Shown here: in pieces, positions 16,835 through 25,069 of the stretch
How the letters are laid out: every line of letters begins with the position of its first letter
How positions within the stretch are numbered: the first letter of the stretch is position 1
DNA from: Mycolicibacterium sp. lyk4-40-TYG-92
GTDB lineage: Bacteria > Actinomycetota > Actinomycetes > Mycobacteriales > Mycobacteriaceae
DNA: 64,000 bases
Reading direction: 5' to 3'
NCBI RefSeq assembly: GCF_030209435.1
Contig: NZ_JARVRX010000011.1
Coordinates: 186,001 to 250,000 of the forward strand
Made by a program: the position numbers and the translations under genes
The notes under the pieces: generated by a model
Database searches by the model: none
Seen by the model: the letters and a program-made list of their open reading frames with translations, nothing else
Told to the model about the DNA's origin: nothing

Positions 16835-17587
16835 ATGAGCAGGTTCGAGAACAAGGTCGCGATCGTGACCGGGGCCGGCGGCGGTATCGGTCAGGTCTAC
16901 GCCGAGGCGCTGGCCCGCGAGGGTGCTGCCGTCGTCATCGCCGACATCAACGTCGAGGGCGCGGAGAAGGTCGCCGCCGGTATCAAGGCCGATGGCGGCA
17001 AGGCACTGGCTGTCCGGGTCGACGTCTCCGACATCGATTCGGCCAATGACATGGCCGCCCAGGCAATCGCGGAGTTCGGCGGTATCGACTACCTGGTGAA
17101 CAACGCCGCGATCTTCGGCGGGATGAAGCTCGACGGCCTGCTGACCGTCGACTGGGACTACTACCGCAAGTTCATGAGCGTCAACCTCGACGGGGCGTTG
17201 GTGTGTACCCGCGCGGTATTCCCGCACATGGAGAAGCGTGGCGGCGGCGCCATCGTCAACCAGTCCTCCACCGCGGCCTGGGTTTACGCCAACTTCTACG
17301 GCCTGGCCAAGGTCGGCGTCAACGGCCTGACGCAGCAGCTGTCGCGTGAGCTGGGGTGGCGCAATATCCGGATCAACGCCATCGCGCCGGGACCTATCGA
17401 CACCGAGGCCAACCGCAGCACCACGCCGCAGGCCATCGTCAAGCAGATCGTCCAGACCCTGCCGCTGGCGCGCATGGGCACCCCTGAGGATCTCGCCGGC
17501 ATGTGCCTGTTCCTGCTGTCCGACGAGGCCAGCTGGATCACGGGGCAGATCTTCAACGTCGACGGCGGACAGATCATCCGGTCATGA
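16835..17587 (+). CDS. Short-chain dehydrogenase/reductase, 250 aa
   Basis: A standard-length SDR: TGAGGGIG at 12-19, NNAA at 89-92, Ser at about 144, Tyr155 and Lys159 (YGLAK), and C-terminal GQIFNVDGGQ. The ATG follows GAAAGG. It sits between aldA and a beta-hydroxyacid dehydrogenase, sharing an ATGA overlap with the latter, so it belongs to the same operon. It resembles 3-oxoacyl-ACP or hydroxysteroid reductases; the substrate is unknown. From memory the counterpart is Rv0769. Confidence 0.88.
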   Translation: MSRFENKVAIVTGAGGGIGQVYAEALAREGAAVVIADINVEGAEKVAAGIKADGGKALAVRVDVSDIDSANDMAAQAIAEFGGIDYLVNNAAIFGGMKLDGLLTVDWDYYRKFMSVNLDGALVCTRAVFPHMEKRGGGAIVNQSSTAAWVYANFYGLAKVGVNGLTQQLSRELGWRNIRINAIAPGPIDTEANRSTTPQAIVKQIVQTLPLARMGTPEDLAGMCLFLLSDEASWITGQIFNVDGGQIIRS

Positions 17588-18435
17588 GTTCTGACGTGAA
17601 GCTCGGATACATCGGTCTGGGCAACCAGGGCGCCCCGATGGCCAAGCGGCTGGCCGAGTGGCCGGGCGGGCTCGTCGTTTTCGACATGCGCGCCGAGGCC
17701 ATGGCGCCGTTCGCCGAACTCGGCGCCGCCCTGGCCGACGGCATCGCGGAAGTCGCCAAGGCCGACGTCATCAGCGTGACGGTGCTCAACGACGAGCAGG
17801 TCCGTGACGTCGTGGCGCAGCTGACCTCTCGCGCCGCGCCCGGCACGGTGATCGCGATCCATTCCACCATCGAGCCCACGACGGCCGTCGAACTGGCCGA
17901 GCAGCTGCGGCCCAAGGGGATTCACATCGTCGACGCTCCGGTGAGCGGCGGCGCGCATGCGGCGAGCAAGGGCGAGCTGGCGGTCATGGTCGGGGCCGAC
18001 GACGCCGCCTACGACAAGGTCAAGCCCGTCTTCAAGCAGTGGGCATCGTTGGTGGTGCGCGCCGGTGAGCCCGGCGCCGGCACCAAGATGAAGCTGGCAC
18101 GGAACATGTTGACGTTCATCGGTTTTGCCGCCGCGTGTGAAGCGCAGAAGCTGGCCGAGGCATCGGGTATCGACCTGCAGAAGTTGGGCCGGGTGGTGCG
18201 GCACAGTGACGCGCAGTCGGGCGGTCCCGGCGCGATCATGGCGCGCGACGACACCAAACCGCTGGCGCCCGACCACTTCCTTTACCACATGTTCGTCCAT
18301 ACCCGTGGACTGGCCGAAAAGGATCTGTCACTGGCGCTCGGTCTGGGTTCGGCTGTGGGAGTGGACCTTCCGCTCGCCGAGCTGGCACTGGCCAACCTCG
18401 CCGACGGACTCGGCGTACCGCATGACAAGGATTGA
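17584..18435 (+). CDS. 3-hydroxyisobutyrate dehydrogenase-like reductase
   Basis: The 283-residue protein starts with GYIGLGNQGAPMAKRL, the Rossmann motif of the beta-hydroxyacid dehydrogenase / 6-phosphogluconate superfamily. It has the substrate motif DAPVSGGAHAASKGEL at about 117-132 and the catalytic Lys in TKMKLARN near 172. Family members oxidise 3-hydroxy acids such as 3-hydroxyisobutyrate, or reduce semialdehydes. The ATG overlaps the SDR stop by four bases. The role in this operon is inferred to be a short 3-hydroxyacid step. Confidence 0.87.
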   Translation: MSSDVKLGYIGLGNQGAPMAKRLAEWPGGLVVFDMRAEAMAPFAELGAALADGIAEVAKADVISVTVLNDEQVRDVVAQLTSRAAPGTVIAIHSTIEPTTAVELAEQLRPKGIHIVDAPVSGGAHAASKGELAVMVGADDAAYDKVKPVFKQWASLVVRAGEPGAGTKMKLARNMLTFIGFAAACEAQKLAEASGIDLQKLGRVVRHSDAQSGGPGAIMARDDTKPLAPDHFLYHMFVHTRGLAEKDLSLALGLGSAVGVDLPLAELALANLADGLGVPHDKD

Positions 18436-18465
18436 TGTCCCCGGACGCGAGGAGGAGCAAAGATA

Positions 18466-18909
18466 ATGGACGAGTTGCGCGCCAAGGGCCTGGCGAAGAT
18501 GAACGAGGTCTACGGCTGGGAGATGCCCAACATCGAGGGCGACCCGTACTTCGACCTCACCGTGGACCACCTGTTCGGCACCATCTGGAGCAAGCCCGGG
18601 CTGTCCATGCGAGAGAAGCGGCTGATGACGTTCACGTGCGTGACGGCTGTCGGTTCGCAGGACCTCGCCGAGATCCAGATCAACGCCGCCTTGCTCAACG
18701 AGGAGTTCACGGAGGCCGAGCTCAAGGACATCGGCATCTTTCTGACGCAGTACCTCGGCTTTCCACTCGGTTCGGCGTTCAACGGTGCCGTGTCCAAGGT
18801 GGTCGCCAGGCGGCGCAAGGCAGCCGAGAAGGGTGTGGCCGAGGACCGCAAGGCCAATGTCAACGCCGCCGTGAAGATGAACACGGGGAGCGAGCTCGAT
18901 GACAAGTAG
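18466..18909 (+). CDS. Carboxymuconolactone decarboxylase / AhpD-like protein
   Basis: The 147-residue all-helical protein matches the CMD family layout (GLSMREKRLMTFTCVTAVG at about 45-63). The Cys-x-x-Cys of AhpD peroxidases is absent; only one Cys remains in that helix, so a peroxidase role is unlikely. Members include gamma-lactone decarboxylases and many of unknown role. Its stop overlaps the next gene by 11 bases. From memory it corresponds to Rv0771. Confidence 0.82.
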   Translation: MDELRAKGLAKMNEVYGWEMPNIEGDPYFDLTVDHLFGTIWSKPGLSMREKRLMTFTCVTAVGSQDLAEIQINAALLNEEFTEAELKDIGIFLTQYLGFPLGSAFNGAVSKVVARRRKAAEKGVAEDRKANVNAAVKMNTGSELDDK

Positions 18910-20125
18910 GTACGCGTCGCTGTCGCGTGCTGAGCTCGCGGCACTCGTGCCGGAGCTGCTGCTGATCGGCCAGCTCATCGACCGCGCCGGGATGGCTTGG
19001 TGCATCGTCGAATTCGGCCGGGAAGAGATGCTGCAGGTCGCCATCGAGGAGTGGGCCGGGTCCAGCCCGCTCTACACCAAGCGGATGCAGAAGGCGCTGA
19101 AATACGAAGGCGTGGATGTCATCACGATCTTCAAGGGCCTGCAGCTCGACATCGGTGCGCCGCCGCAGTTCATGGATTTCCGGTACACGGTGCACGACCG
19201 TTGGCACGGCGAATTCCATCTCGACCACTGCGGTGCGCTCATGGACGTCGAGCCGATGGGTCCGGACTACGTGCGCGGCATGTGCCACGACATCGAGGAC
19301 CCGACGTTCGACGCGACTGCGCTCGCGACCAACCGGCGCTGCCAGGTGCGGCCGATCCACCGGCCGCCGCGCGTCCCGGCGGACCGGACCCCGGCGTGCG
19401 CGTGGACCGTCATCATCGACGAGTCCTACCCCGAGGTCGATTTCATCCCGCAGCTCGACATCATCGGCGCGACCAACGCTTACCGCTGCGAGCTCGACGA
19501 CATCGACCCCGCGGACGAGGGCCAGGCCGACTACTCCGGCCCGCTGGTGAGCGACGTCGACTTCTCGGTGTTCTCGCACTCGGCGCTGGTGCGCATCGCC
19601 GATGAGGTGTGTCTGCAGATGCACCTGCTGGTGCTGTCGTTCGCGCTGGCGGTGCGGGCCCGCTGCAATGGCGACGCCGACAAGGAACGGTCCATCCGGA
19701 CCAAGTCCCTCATCGGTATCTCCGGCGTGGCGGCCGAGCGCATCCAGAAGGTGCTGGACCTGCCGAACGATGCCACCGGGGCGTTGCGCGTACTGGAACT
19801 GCACCCGCTCATCAACCCGGCCGCGTATGTCTCCGTTGATGTTTCGGGCGACGAGGCACATGTGCGCCCGTCACCCGCGCATGAAGACGGTGCCTGGGTC
19901 ACCCTGGTGTCCCCGGAATCCGACCTGCCGCTGCAGGCCATCGCGACGGCCGTCAACCCGCTGCTGCGGGCCGAAGTGTCCGGCGACGCCACCGACTGGA
20001 CCGTCCGGTTCATCGAAACCGACACCCCGGCAAAGGAACTCGGTGAGGTCTCGGTGTGCAAGGTCAGTAGCGGCGCGGCCTGGGTTTTCGAGGAACGCAA
20101 ATCCCTGCCGTTGACGGTGGTGTAG
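18899..20125 (+). CDS. Conserved hypothetical protein, 408 aa
   Basis: A soluble protein without signal or membrane segments. Residues about 100-200 are rich in His, Cys, Asp and Arg: FHLDHCGALMDVEPMG, GMCHDIEDPTFDATA and CQVRPIHRPPR. The pattern suggests a metal site or a cysteine-based hydrolase. The C-terminal 90 residues look like a separate alpha/beta domain. It overlaps the preceding gene by 11 bases and ends the aldA operon, so it should act in that pathway. I do not recognise the family and propose no reaction. Confidence 0.75.
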   Translation: MTSRYASLSRAELAALVPELLLIGQLIDRAGMAWCIVEFGREEMLQVAIEEWAGSSPLYTKRMQKALKYEGVDVITIFKGLQLDIGAPPQFMDFRYTVHDRWHGEFHLDHCGALMDVEPMGPDYVRGMCHDIEDPTFDATALATNRRCQVRPIHRPPRVPADRTPACAWTVIIDESYPEVDFIPQLDIIGATNAYRCELDDIDPADEGQADYSGPLVSDVDFSVFSHSALVRIADEVCLQMHLLVLSFALAVRARCNGDADKERSIRTKSLIGISGVAAERIQKVLDLPNDATGALRVLELHPLINPAAYVSVDVSGDEAHVRPSPAHEDGAWVTLVSPESDLPLQAIATAVNPLLRAEVSGDATDWTVRFIETDTPAKELGEVSVCKVSSGAAWVFEERKSLPLTVV

Positions 20126-20130
20126 CGCGC

Positions 20131-20622
20131 TCAGAAGTCGTCGAACTCGCTGTCGAGACTCTGGATTCGGCCGGCCACTCCCGACAGGTCGGTGTGTGAA
20201 CGCTGGATGATGTCGGCGACGTCGCCGCTGGCCTTGCCGATCGCCGACCACAGCGCGTGGTCGGCCGCGGCGGTCGGCGTCTTCTTGGATTCGTCGGCGA
20301 GGTCCGTCACCCAGCGCTTGAGCGCGTCGAGTTCGCGGCGTCCGCCGTTGACCACGTCGGCGGACCGCTCGAGTTCGTCGCCCACGCGCTTGTCGAGATC
20401 GGCCAGCCGGCCGAGGGCTTGGGCGTGCTTGTCGTTGGCGTCGGCGTAGCGGTCGGCCGCGCCGCCGGTCCAGTGGGCGCCGGGACCCGCCGCCTTCACC
20501 TGCTCCTGCAGCTCGCGCAACTGGTCGCTCTTGTCGAACTCGGCGCGGTCGTGCGGAACGCCCTCGCCGAAGGTCGCGCGGGCCCGCTCCCACATCAGCA
20601 GGAAGGCATCCAGCGGCTCCAC
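20131..20622 (-). CDS. WXG-like ESX secretion-associated protein (EspA/EspE-like)
   Basis: I start the gene at GTG 20622 because GAGGAGG lies nine bases upstream; the open frame extends much further upstream but only as the complement of purD. The 163-residue product is almost all helix with a WTGGAADRYADANDKHAQAL segment at about 51-70, a WXG-type turn followed by the Y-x-x-x-A/D pattern of ESX substrates. This resembles EspA/EspE-like or WXG100-related proteins exported by type VII systems. No ESX core genes are in the window. It faces the unknown aldA-operon protein, six bases apart. Confidence 0.7.
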   Translation of the reverse strand: MEPLDAFLLMWERARATFGEGVPHDRAEFDKSDQLRELQEQVKAAGPGAHWTGGAADRYADANDKHAQALGRLADLDKRVGDELERSADVVNGGRRELDALKRWVTDLADESKKTPTAAADHALWSAIGKASGDVADIIQRSHTDLSGVAGRIQSLDSEFDDF

Positions 20623-20688
20623 CGGTGCGGACCTCCTCGCGTGCGTCGGGCCTGCCCAGTTTAGGACGAGCCGACCAGCTACTAGGGT

Positions 20689-21963
20689 GTGGCTGTGCGC
20701 GTCCTCGTGATCGGCTCCGGTGCCCGTGAACATGCCCTGCTGCTCGCCCTGAGCCGCGACCCCCAGGTGGACCACCTGGCCGTCGCTCCCGGCAATGCCG
20801 GTACCGCCGCTGTAGCCGAGCAGCACGACGTCGACATCACCGCCGCCGACGAGGTGCTCGCGCTGGCCAAGAAGCTGGCCGCCGATCTCGTCGTCATCGG
20901 CCCCGAGGTGCCGCTGGTGCTCGGCGTGGCCGACGCGCTGCGCGCCGCCGGCATCGCCACCTTCGGGCCGTCCAAGGACGCCGCCCGCATCGAGGGCTCC
21001 AAGGCGTTCGCCAAGGACGTCATGGCCGCGGCCGGCGTTCGCACCGCCACCAGCGAGATCGTCGACAACCCGGCCCACCTCGATGCCGCCCTGGACCGCT
21101 TCGGCCCGCCCGCCGGCCAGCAGGCCTGGGTCGTCAAGGACGACGGTCTGGCCGCCGGCAAGGGCGTCGTCGTCTCCGCCGACCGGGAGGCCGCCCGCGC
21201 CCACGCCGCCGAACTGCTCGAATCCGGCCACCCGGTGCTGCTCGAGTCGTTCCTCGACGGGCCCGAGGTGTCGCTGTTCTGCGTTGTCGACGGCGAGACC
21301 GTGGTGCCGCTGCTGCCCGCCCAGGACTTCAAGCGCGTCGGCGACAACGACAGCGGACCCAACACCGGTGGCATGGGCGCCTACACGCCGCTGCCGTGGC
21401 TGCCCGCCGCGGTCGTCGACCAGATCGTCGACGAGGTCGTCAAACCCGTTGCCGCGGAACTGGTTCGGCGAGACAGCTCGTTCTCGGGCCTGCTGTACGC
21501 GGGCCTGGCCATCACCTCGAAGGGCCCGGCCGTCGTCGAGTTCAACTGCCGCTTCGGCGATCCCGAGACCCAGGCGGTGCTGGCACTGCTGGAGACGCCG
21601 CTGGGCACGCTGCTGAACGCCGCCGCCACCGGCACCCTGGACTCTGTCGGTGCGCTGCAGTGGAAGGACGGGTCGGCCGTGACGGTCGTCGTGGCGGCCG
21701 AGAACTACCCGGGACGCCCCCGCGTCGGGGATGTGATCACCGGATCGGAGACGTCGGGCGTGCTGCACGCGGGCACCACCCGCAAGGCCGACGGCAGCAT
21801 CGTCTCCTCCGGCGGCCGGGTGCTGTCGGTGGTCGGCACCGGTGCGGACCTGGCGGCCGCGCGGGCCGAGGCCTACCGCATCATCGAGTCGATTCGCCTG
21901 CCGGGCAGCCATTTCCGGACCGACATCGGCCTTGCCGCCGCCGAGGGCCGCATCTCGCTCTAG
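20689..21963 (+). CDS. purD: Phosphoribosylamine-glycine ligase PurD
   Basis: The product has 424 residues with the ATP-grasp architecture: GSGAREHAL at 9-17, GPEVPLV at about 71, KDDGLAAGKGV at about 149-159, GPNTGGMGAY at about 223-232, and the metal-binding EFNCRFGDPETQ at about 283-294. It joins 5-phosphoribosylamine and glycine to GAR, the second step of purine synthesis. The start is a GTG. It is the first of eight pur genes in the window and is followed by a strong palindrome. Confidence 0.97.
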   Translation: MAVRVLVIGSGAREHALLLALSRDPQVDHLAVAPGNAGTAAVAEQHDVDITAADEVLALAKKLAADLVVIGPEVPLVLGVADALRAAGIATFGPSKDAARIEGSKAFAKDVMAAAGVRTATSEIVDNPAHLDAALDRFGPPAGQQAWVVKDDGLAAGKGVVVSADREAARAHAAELLESGHPVLLESFLDGPEVSLFCVVDGETVVPLLPAQDFKRVGDNDSGPNTGGMGAYTPLPWLPAAVVDQIVDEVVKPVAAELVRRDSSFSGLLYAGLAITSKGPAVVEFNCRFGDPETQAVLALLETPLGTLLNAAATGTLDSVGALQWKDGSAVTVVVAAENYPGRPRVGDVITGSETSGVLHAGTTRKADGSIVSSGGRVLSVVGTGADLAAARAEAYRIIESIRLPGSHFRTDIGLAAAEGRISL

Positions 21964-21971
21964 CTCGCGTG

Positions 21972-22020
21972 CAGACGCACAACTGTCGATTTCAGTGCGA
22001 AGTCGACAGTTTTACGTCTG
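21972..22020. terminator. Convergent hairpin between purD and the esterase gene
   Basis: AACTGTCGA (21981-21989) and TCGACAGTT (22003-22011) are perfect arms. Outer arms CAGACG/CGTCTG pair again, with a three-base mismatch between. It lies between convergent stops and probably acts in both directions. There is no long T tract, as is usual in mycobacteria. Confidence 0.6.
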
Positions 22021-22029
22021 TTCACGGGA

Positions 22030-22947
22030 CTACTGGACGAGGTGCGGGGCCAGCCAGGAAATCTCGGCCGGCAGCTGCGCGCTCCAGAACGACGCGTCGT
22101 GCCCGCCGGGGGAGAAGCCACCCGCCGCGCCGTTCGGTAGTTGCGCGATGAACTGCTTGGTCGCCGAGTAGAACGGGTCGCTGTCACCGCAGTCGATCCG
22201 GATCGGGATACCGGCCAGCCCGGGCAGACCCCACACCGAGTTGGCCGCGTAGTCGGCCGCGCCGTCGAACGCGCCCGGGGCCGTCGCGCCCGAGGACGTC
22301 CACAACGCCGGGCTGACGGCGCAGATCGCCGCCGTGCGGGCCGCGCCCAGCCGGGCACCGAGCAGCAGCGCGCCGTACCCGCCCATCGACCAGCCGAGGA
22401 AACCCACCCGCGAGGTGTCGAGGCCCTGCGCGGCCAGCATCGGGATCAGTTCGTCGAGCACCATCGCGCCCGAATCCTCCCCGGAAGCCCGCTTGTGCCA
22501 GTAGCCGCCACCGCCGTCGACGGCCACCACCGCGAACGGCGGCAGCCCGGCGGACACGGCCTGTGCCAGCCCCTGCTCGACACCGCCGGCCATCACCGTC
22601 GCGGCGTCGCTGCCTTTGCCGTGCAGCGCGATCACGGGCCGCAGCGGGACGGTCTGGCCCGGCGGGCGGGCGATGGCCCAGTTGGTGGAGATGCCGCCGC
22701 GGGCCTGCGAGACGAATGAACCGGTCACGTAGGTCGGTGCCGGATCTGCGACGGCCGGGGGTGGCGCAAGAGGCGCCCCGACGCTCGTCATGGTCACCGG
22801 GGTCGCGGTGACGGTCGGGCGGTTCAACGTCGACCCCAACGCGAAAGCGCCGGCGGCCCCTGCGGCGGCGCCCGCTCCGAGACGGAGGACGGCGCGTCGA
22901 CTGAGTTCTGCCATGGCCGCCATCATGCCATCGGCATTTCTGAGCAT
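22030..22947 (-). CDS. Tat-exported alpha/beta hydrolase, esterase D-like
   Basis: The N-terminus contains LSRRAVLRLG followed by an Ala/Gly-rich hydrophobic segment, a twin-arginine signal. The mature domain has a nucleophile elbow GWSMGG (Ser near 195) and a late GGHDASFW carrying the likely catalytic His, as in esterase D-like hydrolases. From memory the M. tuberculosis counterpart Rv0774c is a secreted esterase/lipase. The best internal start may be the ATG at 22914, which gives the typical short Tat n-region. It diverges from a TetR gene 62 bases away. Confidence 0.82.
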   Translation of the reverse strand: MLRNADGMMAAMAELSRRAVLRLGAGAAAGAAGAFALGSTLNRPTVTATPVTMTSVGAPLAPPPAVADPAPTYVTGSFVSQARGGISTNWAIARPPGQTVPLRPVIALHGKGSDAATVMAGGVEQGLAQAVSAGLPPFAVVAVDGGGGYWHKRASGEDSGAMVLDELIPMLAAQGLDTSRVGFLGWSMGGYGALLLGARLGAARTAAICAVSPALWTSSGATAPGAFDGAADYAANSVWGLPGLAGIPIRIDCGDSDPFYSATKQFIAQLPNGAAGGFSPGGHDASFWSAQLPAEISWLAPHLVQ

Positions 22948-23008
22948 TGCCTAATGGATTACGTGAAATCGTGATCGCCGCGTGACCATTCCTGGCAGCA
23001 TTTAGTGG

Positions 23009-23626
23009 GTGATGACAGCAGTCACCCCAAAGGGGGAACGGCGACGGTATGCGCTGGTCAGCGCGGCCGCCGAGCTGCTGTGTGAGGGTGGCTTCGACGC
23101 CGTCCGGCACCGCGCGGTGGCGCAGCGGGCCGGGCTGCCGCTGGCCTCCACGACGTACTACTTCTCGTCGCTGGACGAGCTCATCGAAAAGGCGGTCGAG
23201 CGCGTCGGAGAATCGGAATCCCAGCAGCTGCGCATGCGGGTCTCGTCGTTGTCGCGGCGCCGCCGCGGCGCGGACGCGACAGCGGATCTGCTGGTCGATC
23301 TGCTGGTAGGTGACGGTAACCGGGCGTCCGACCAGTTGATCTCCCGCTACGAGCGGTACATCGCCTGCGCCCGCCAGCCCGGGCTGCGCGACGTCCAGCG
23401 GCGCATCCTCAAGCAGCGGTCCGACGCCGTCATCGAGGTGGTGGAACGGTCCGGGCGCTCGGTGCGCGCCGAACTGCTCACGGCGCTGGTCTGCGCGGTG
23501 GACGGGGCAGTCGTGGCGTCGATGGTGAGCGACGGAGACGGCCCGCGTGCGACGGCCCGGGCGACCCTCGTGGACGTCATCGACGTCTTGGCCCCCTTCG
23601 ACCAAGAACGCCGGGTCGCCTTATAA
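23009..23626 (+). CDS. TetR-family regulator, 205 aa
   Basis: HTH at about 30-50 (DAVRHRAVAQRAGLPLASTTYYFSS) with the usual TYYFSS recognition helix end, then an all-helical domain with an Arg-rich RRRRG stretch. Starts are GTG at 23009 or ATG three bases later. It is transcribed divergently from the Tat esterase and precedes purB by 25 bases. The likely target is the esterase or itself; the ligand is unknown. From memory it corresponds to Rv0775. Confidence 0.85.
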   Translation: MMTAVTPKGERRRYALVSAAAELLCEGGFDAVRHRAVAQRAGLPLASTTYYFSSLDELIEKAVERVGESESQQLRMRVSSLSRRRRGADATADLLVDLLVGDGNRASDQLISRYERYIACARQPGLRDVQRRILKQRSDAVIEVVERSGRSVRAELLTALVCAVDGAVVASMVSDGDGPRATARATLVDVIDVLAPFDQERRVAL

Positions 23627-23650
23627 GCGGGCTTAGTAGGCTGTAACCCC

Positions 23651-25069
23651 GTGAGCATCCCCAACGTGCTGGCCAATCGTTACGCCAGCGACGAGATGGT
23701 GGCCATCTGGTCCCCGGAGAACAAGATCGTCGCCGAACGCCGGCTGTGGCTGGCTGTGCTGCGCGCGCAGTCCGAACTGGGCGTGGCGGTGCCGTCCGGC
23801 GTCGTTGCGGACTACGAGCGGGTGCTGGAGCAGGTCGACCTGGATTCCATCGCCGCGCGGGAACGCGTCACCCGGCACGACGTCAAGGCGCGTATCGAGG
23901 AGTTCAACGCGCTGGCCGGCCACGAGCACGTCCACAAGGGCATGACGAGCCGCGACCTCACTGAGAACGTCGAGCAGCTGCAGATCCGGCAGTCGCTGGA
24001 ACTGGTGTTCTCGCACGGCGTCGCGGTGGTGGCCCGGCTCGCCGAGCGCGCCGCGCTGTACCGCGACCTGGTGATGGCCGGTCGCTCGCACAACGTGGCG
24101 GCGCAAGCGACCACGCTCGGCAAGCGATTCGCCTCGGCCGCGGAGGAGACGCTGGTCGCGCTCACCCGGCTGCGGGAGCTGATCGACCGCTACCCGCTGC
24201 GCGGCATCAAGGGCCCGATGGGCACCGCGCAGGACATGCTGGACCTGTTCGGCGGCGACGCGTCGCGGCTGGCCGATCTGGAGCGCCGGGTCGCCGAATT
24301 CCTGGGATTCACCGAAGTTTTCACGTCCGTCGGGCAGGTGTACCCCCGGTCGCTGGACCACGACGTGCTGTCCGCTCTGGTGCAGCTGGGCGCCGGCCCG
24401 TCGTCGTTCGCGCACACCATCCGGCTGATGGCGGGCCACGAACTGGCGACCGAGGGCTTCGCGCCTGGGCAGGTCGGCTCGTCGGCCATGCCGCACAAGA
24501 TGAACACACGCTCGTGCGAGCGCGTCAACGGCCTGCAGGTCGTGCTGCGCGGCTATGGCTCAATGGCCGCCGAACTGGCTGGGGCGCAATGGAATGAGGG
24601 TGACGTCTTCTGCTCGGTGGTGCGCCGCGTGGCGCTGCCCGACGCGTTCTTCGCGATCGACGGCCAGACCGAGACGTTCCTGACGGTGCTCGACGAGTTC
24701 GGCGCCTACCCGGCGGTGATCCAGCGTGAGCTCGACCGTTACCTGCCGTTCCTGGCGACGACCCGCATCCTGATGGCGGCGGTGCGGGCCGGTGTCGGCC
24801 GCGAGACCGCGCACGAGGTCATCAAGGAGCACGCCGTCGCGGTCGCGCTCGCGATGCGCGAAAAGGGTTTGGAGCCCGACCTTCTCGACCGGCTGGCTGC
24901 TGATCCGCGGCTGCCGCTCGACCGCGTCGAGCTCGATGCGGCACTGGCCGACAAGCAGGCGTTCAGTGGTGCGGCCGGCGACCAGGTCGACGCCGTCGTC
25001 GCTGCGGTGGACCGGCTGGTGGCGCAGTACCCGGAAGCGGCCAAGTACACCTCGGGCGCCATCCTGTGA
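23651..25069 (+). CDS. purB: Adenylosuccinate lyase PurB
   Basis: The product has 472 residues of the fumarase/aspartase fold: SRDLTENVEQLQ at about 98-109, and the signature loop GSSAMPHKMNTRSCER at about 276-291 that carries the catalytic Ser. It cleaves SAICAR to AICAR and adenylosuccinate to AMP, releasing fumarate. A GTG start is used. Its stop overlaps the cyp126 start by four bases (GTGA), an odd coupling of a purine enzyme to a P450 that also exists in M. tuberculosis. Confidence 0.97.
   Translation: MSIPNVLANRYASDEMVAIWSPENKIVAERRLWLAVLRAQSELGVAVPSGVVADYERVLEQVDLDSIAARERVTRHDVKARIEEFNALAGHEHVHKGMTSRDLTENVEQLQIRQSLELVFSHGVAVVARLAERAALYRDLVMAGRSHNVAAQATTLGKRFASAAEETLVALTRLRELIDRYPLRGIKGPMGTAQDMLDLFGGDASRLADLERRVAEFLGFTEVFTSVGQVYPRSLDHDVLSALVQLGAGPSSFAHTIRLMAGHELATEGFAPGQVGSSAMPHKMNTRSCERVNGLQVVLRGYGSMAAELAGAQWNEGDVFCSVVRRVALPDAFFAIDGQTETFLTVLDEFGAYPAVIQRELDRYLPFLATTRILMAAVRAGVGRETAHEVIKEHAVAVALAMREKGLEPDLLDRLAADPRLPLDRVELDAALADKQAFSGAAGDQVDAVVAAVDRLVAQYPEAAKYTSGAIL

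Noticed and set aside
14960..17227. 755-codon open frame on the minus strand
   Set aside because: Mirror of aldA and the adjacent SDR; composition not protein-like.
18466..18909. AhpD-type alkylhydroperoxidase
   Set aside because: The catalytic CxxC is not present.
20623..21912. N-terminal extension of the WXG-like gene
   Set aside because: The extra 430 codons are the complement of purD; a GTG with a strong ribosome site at 20622 explains the real start.
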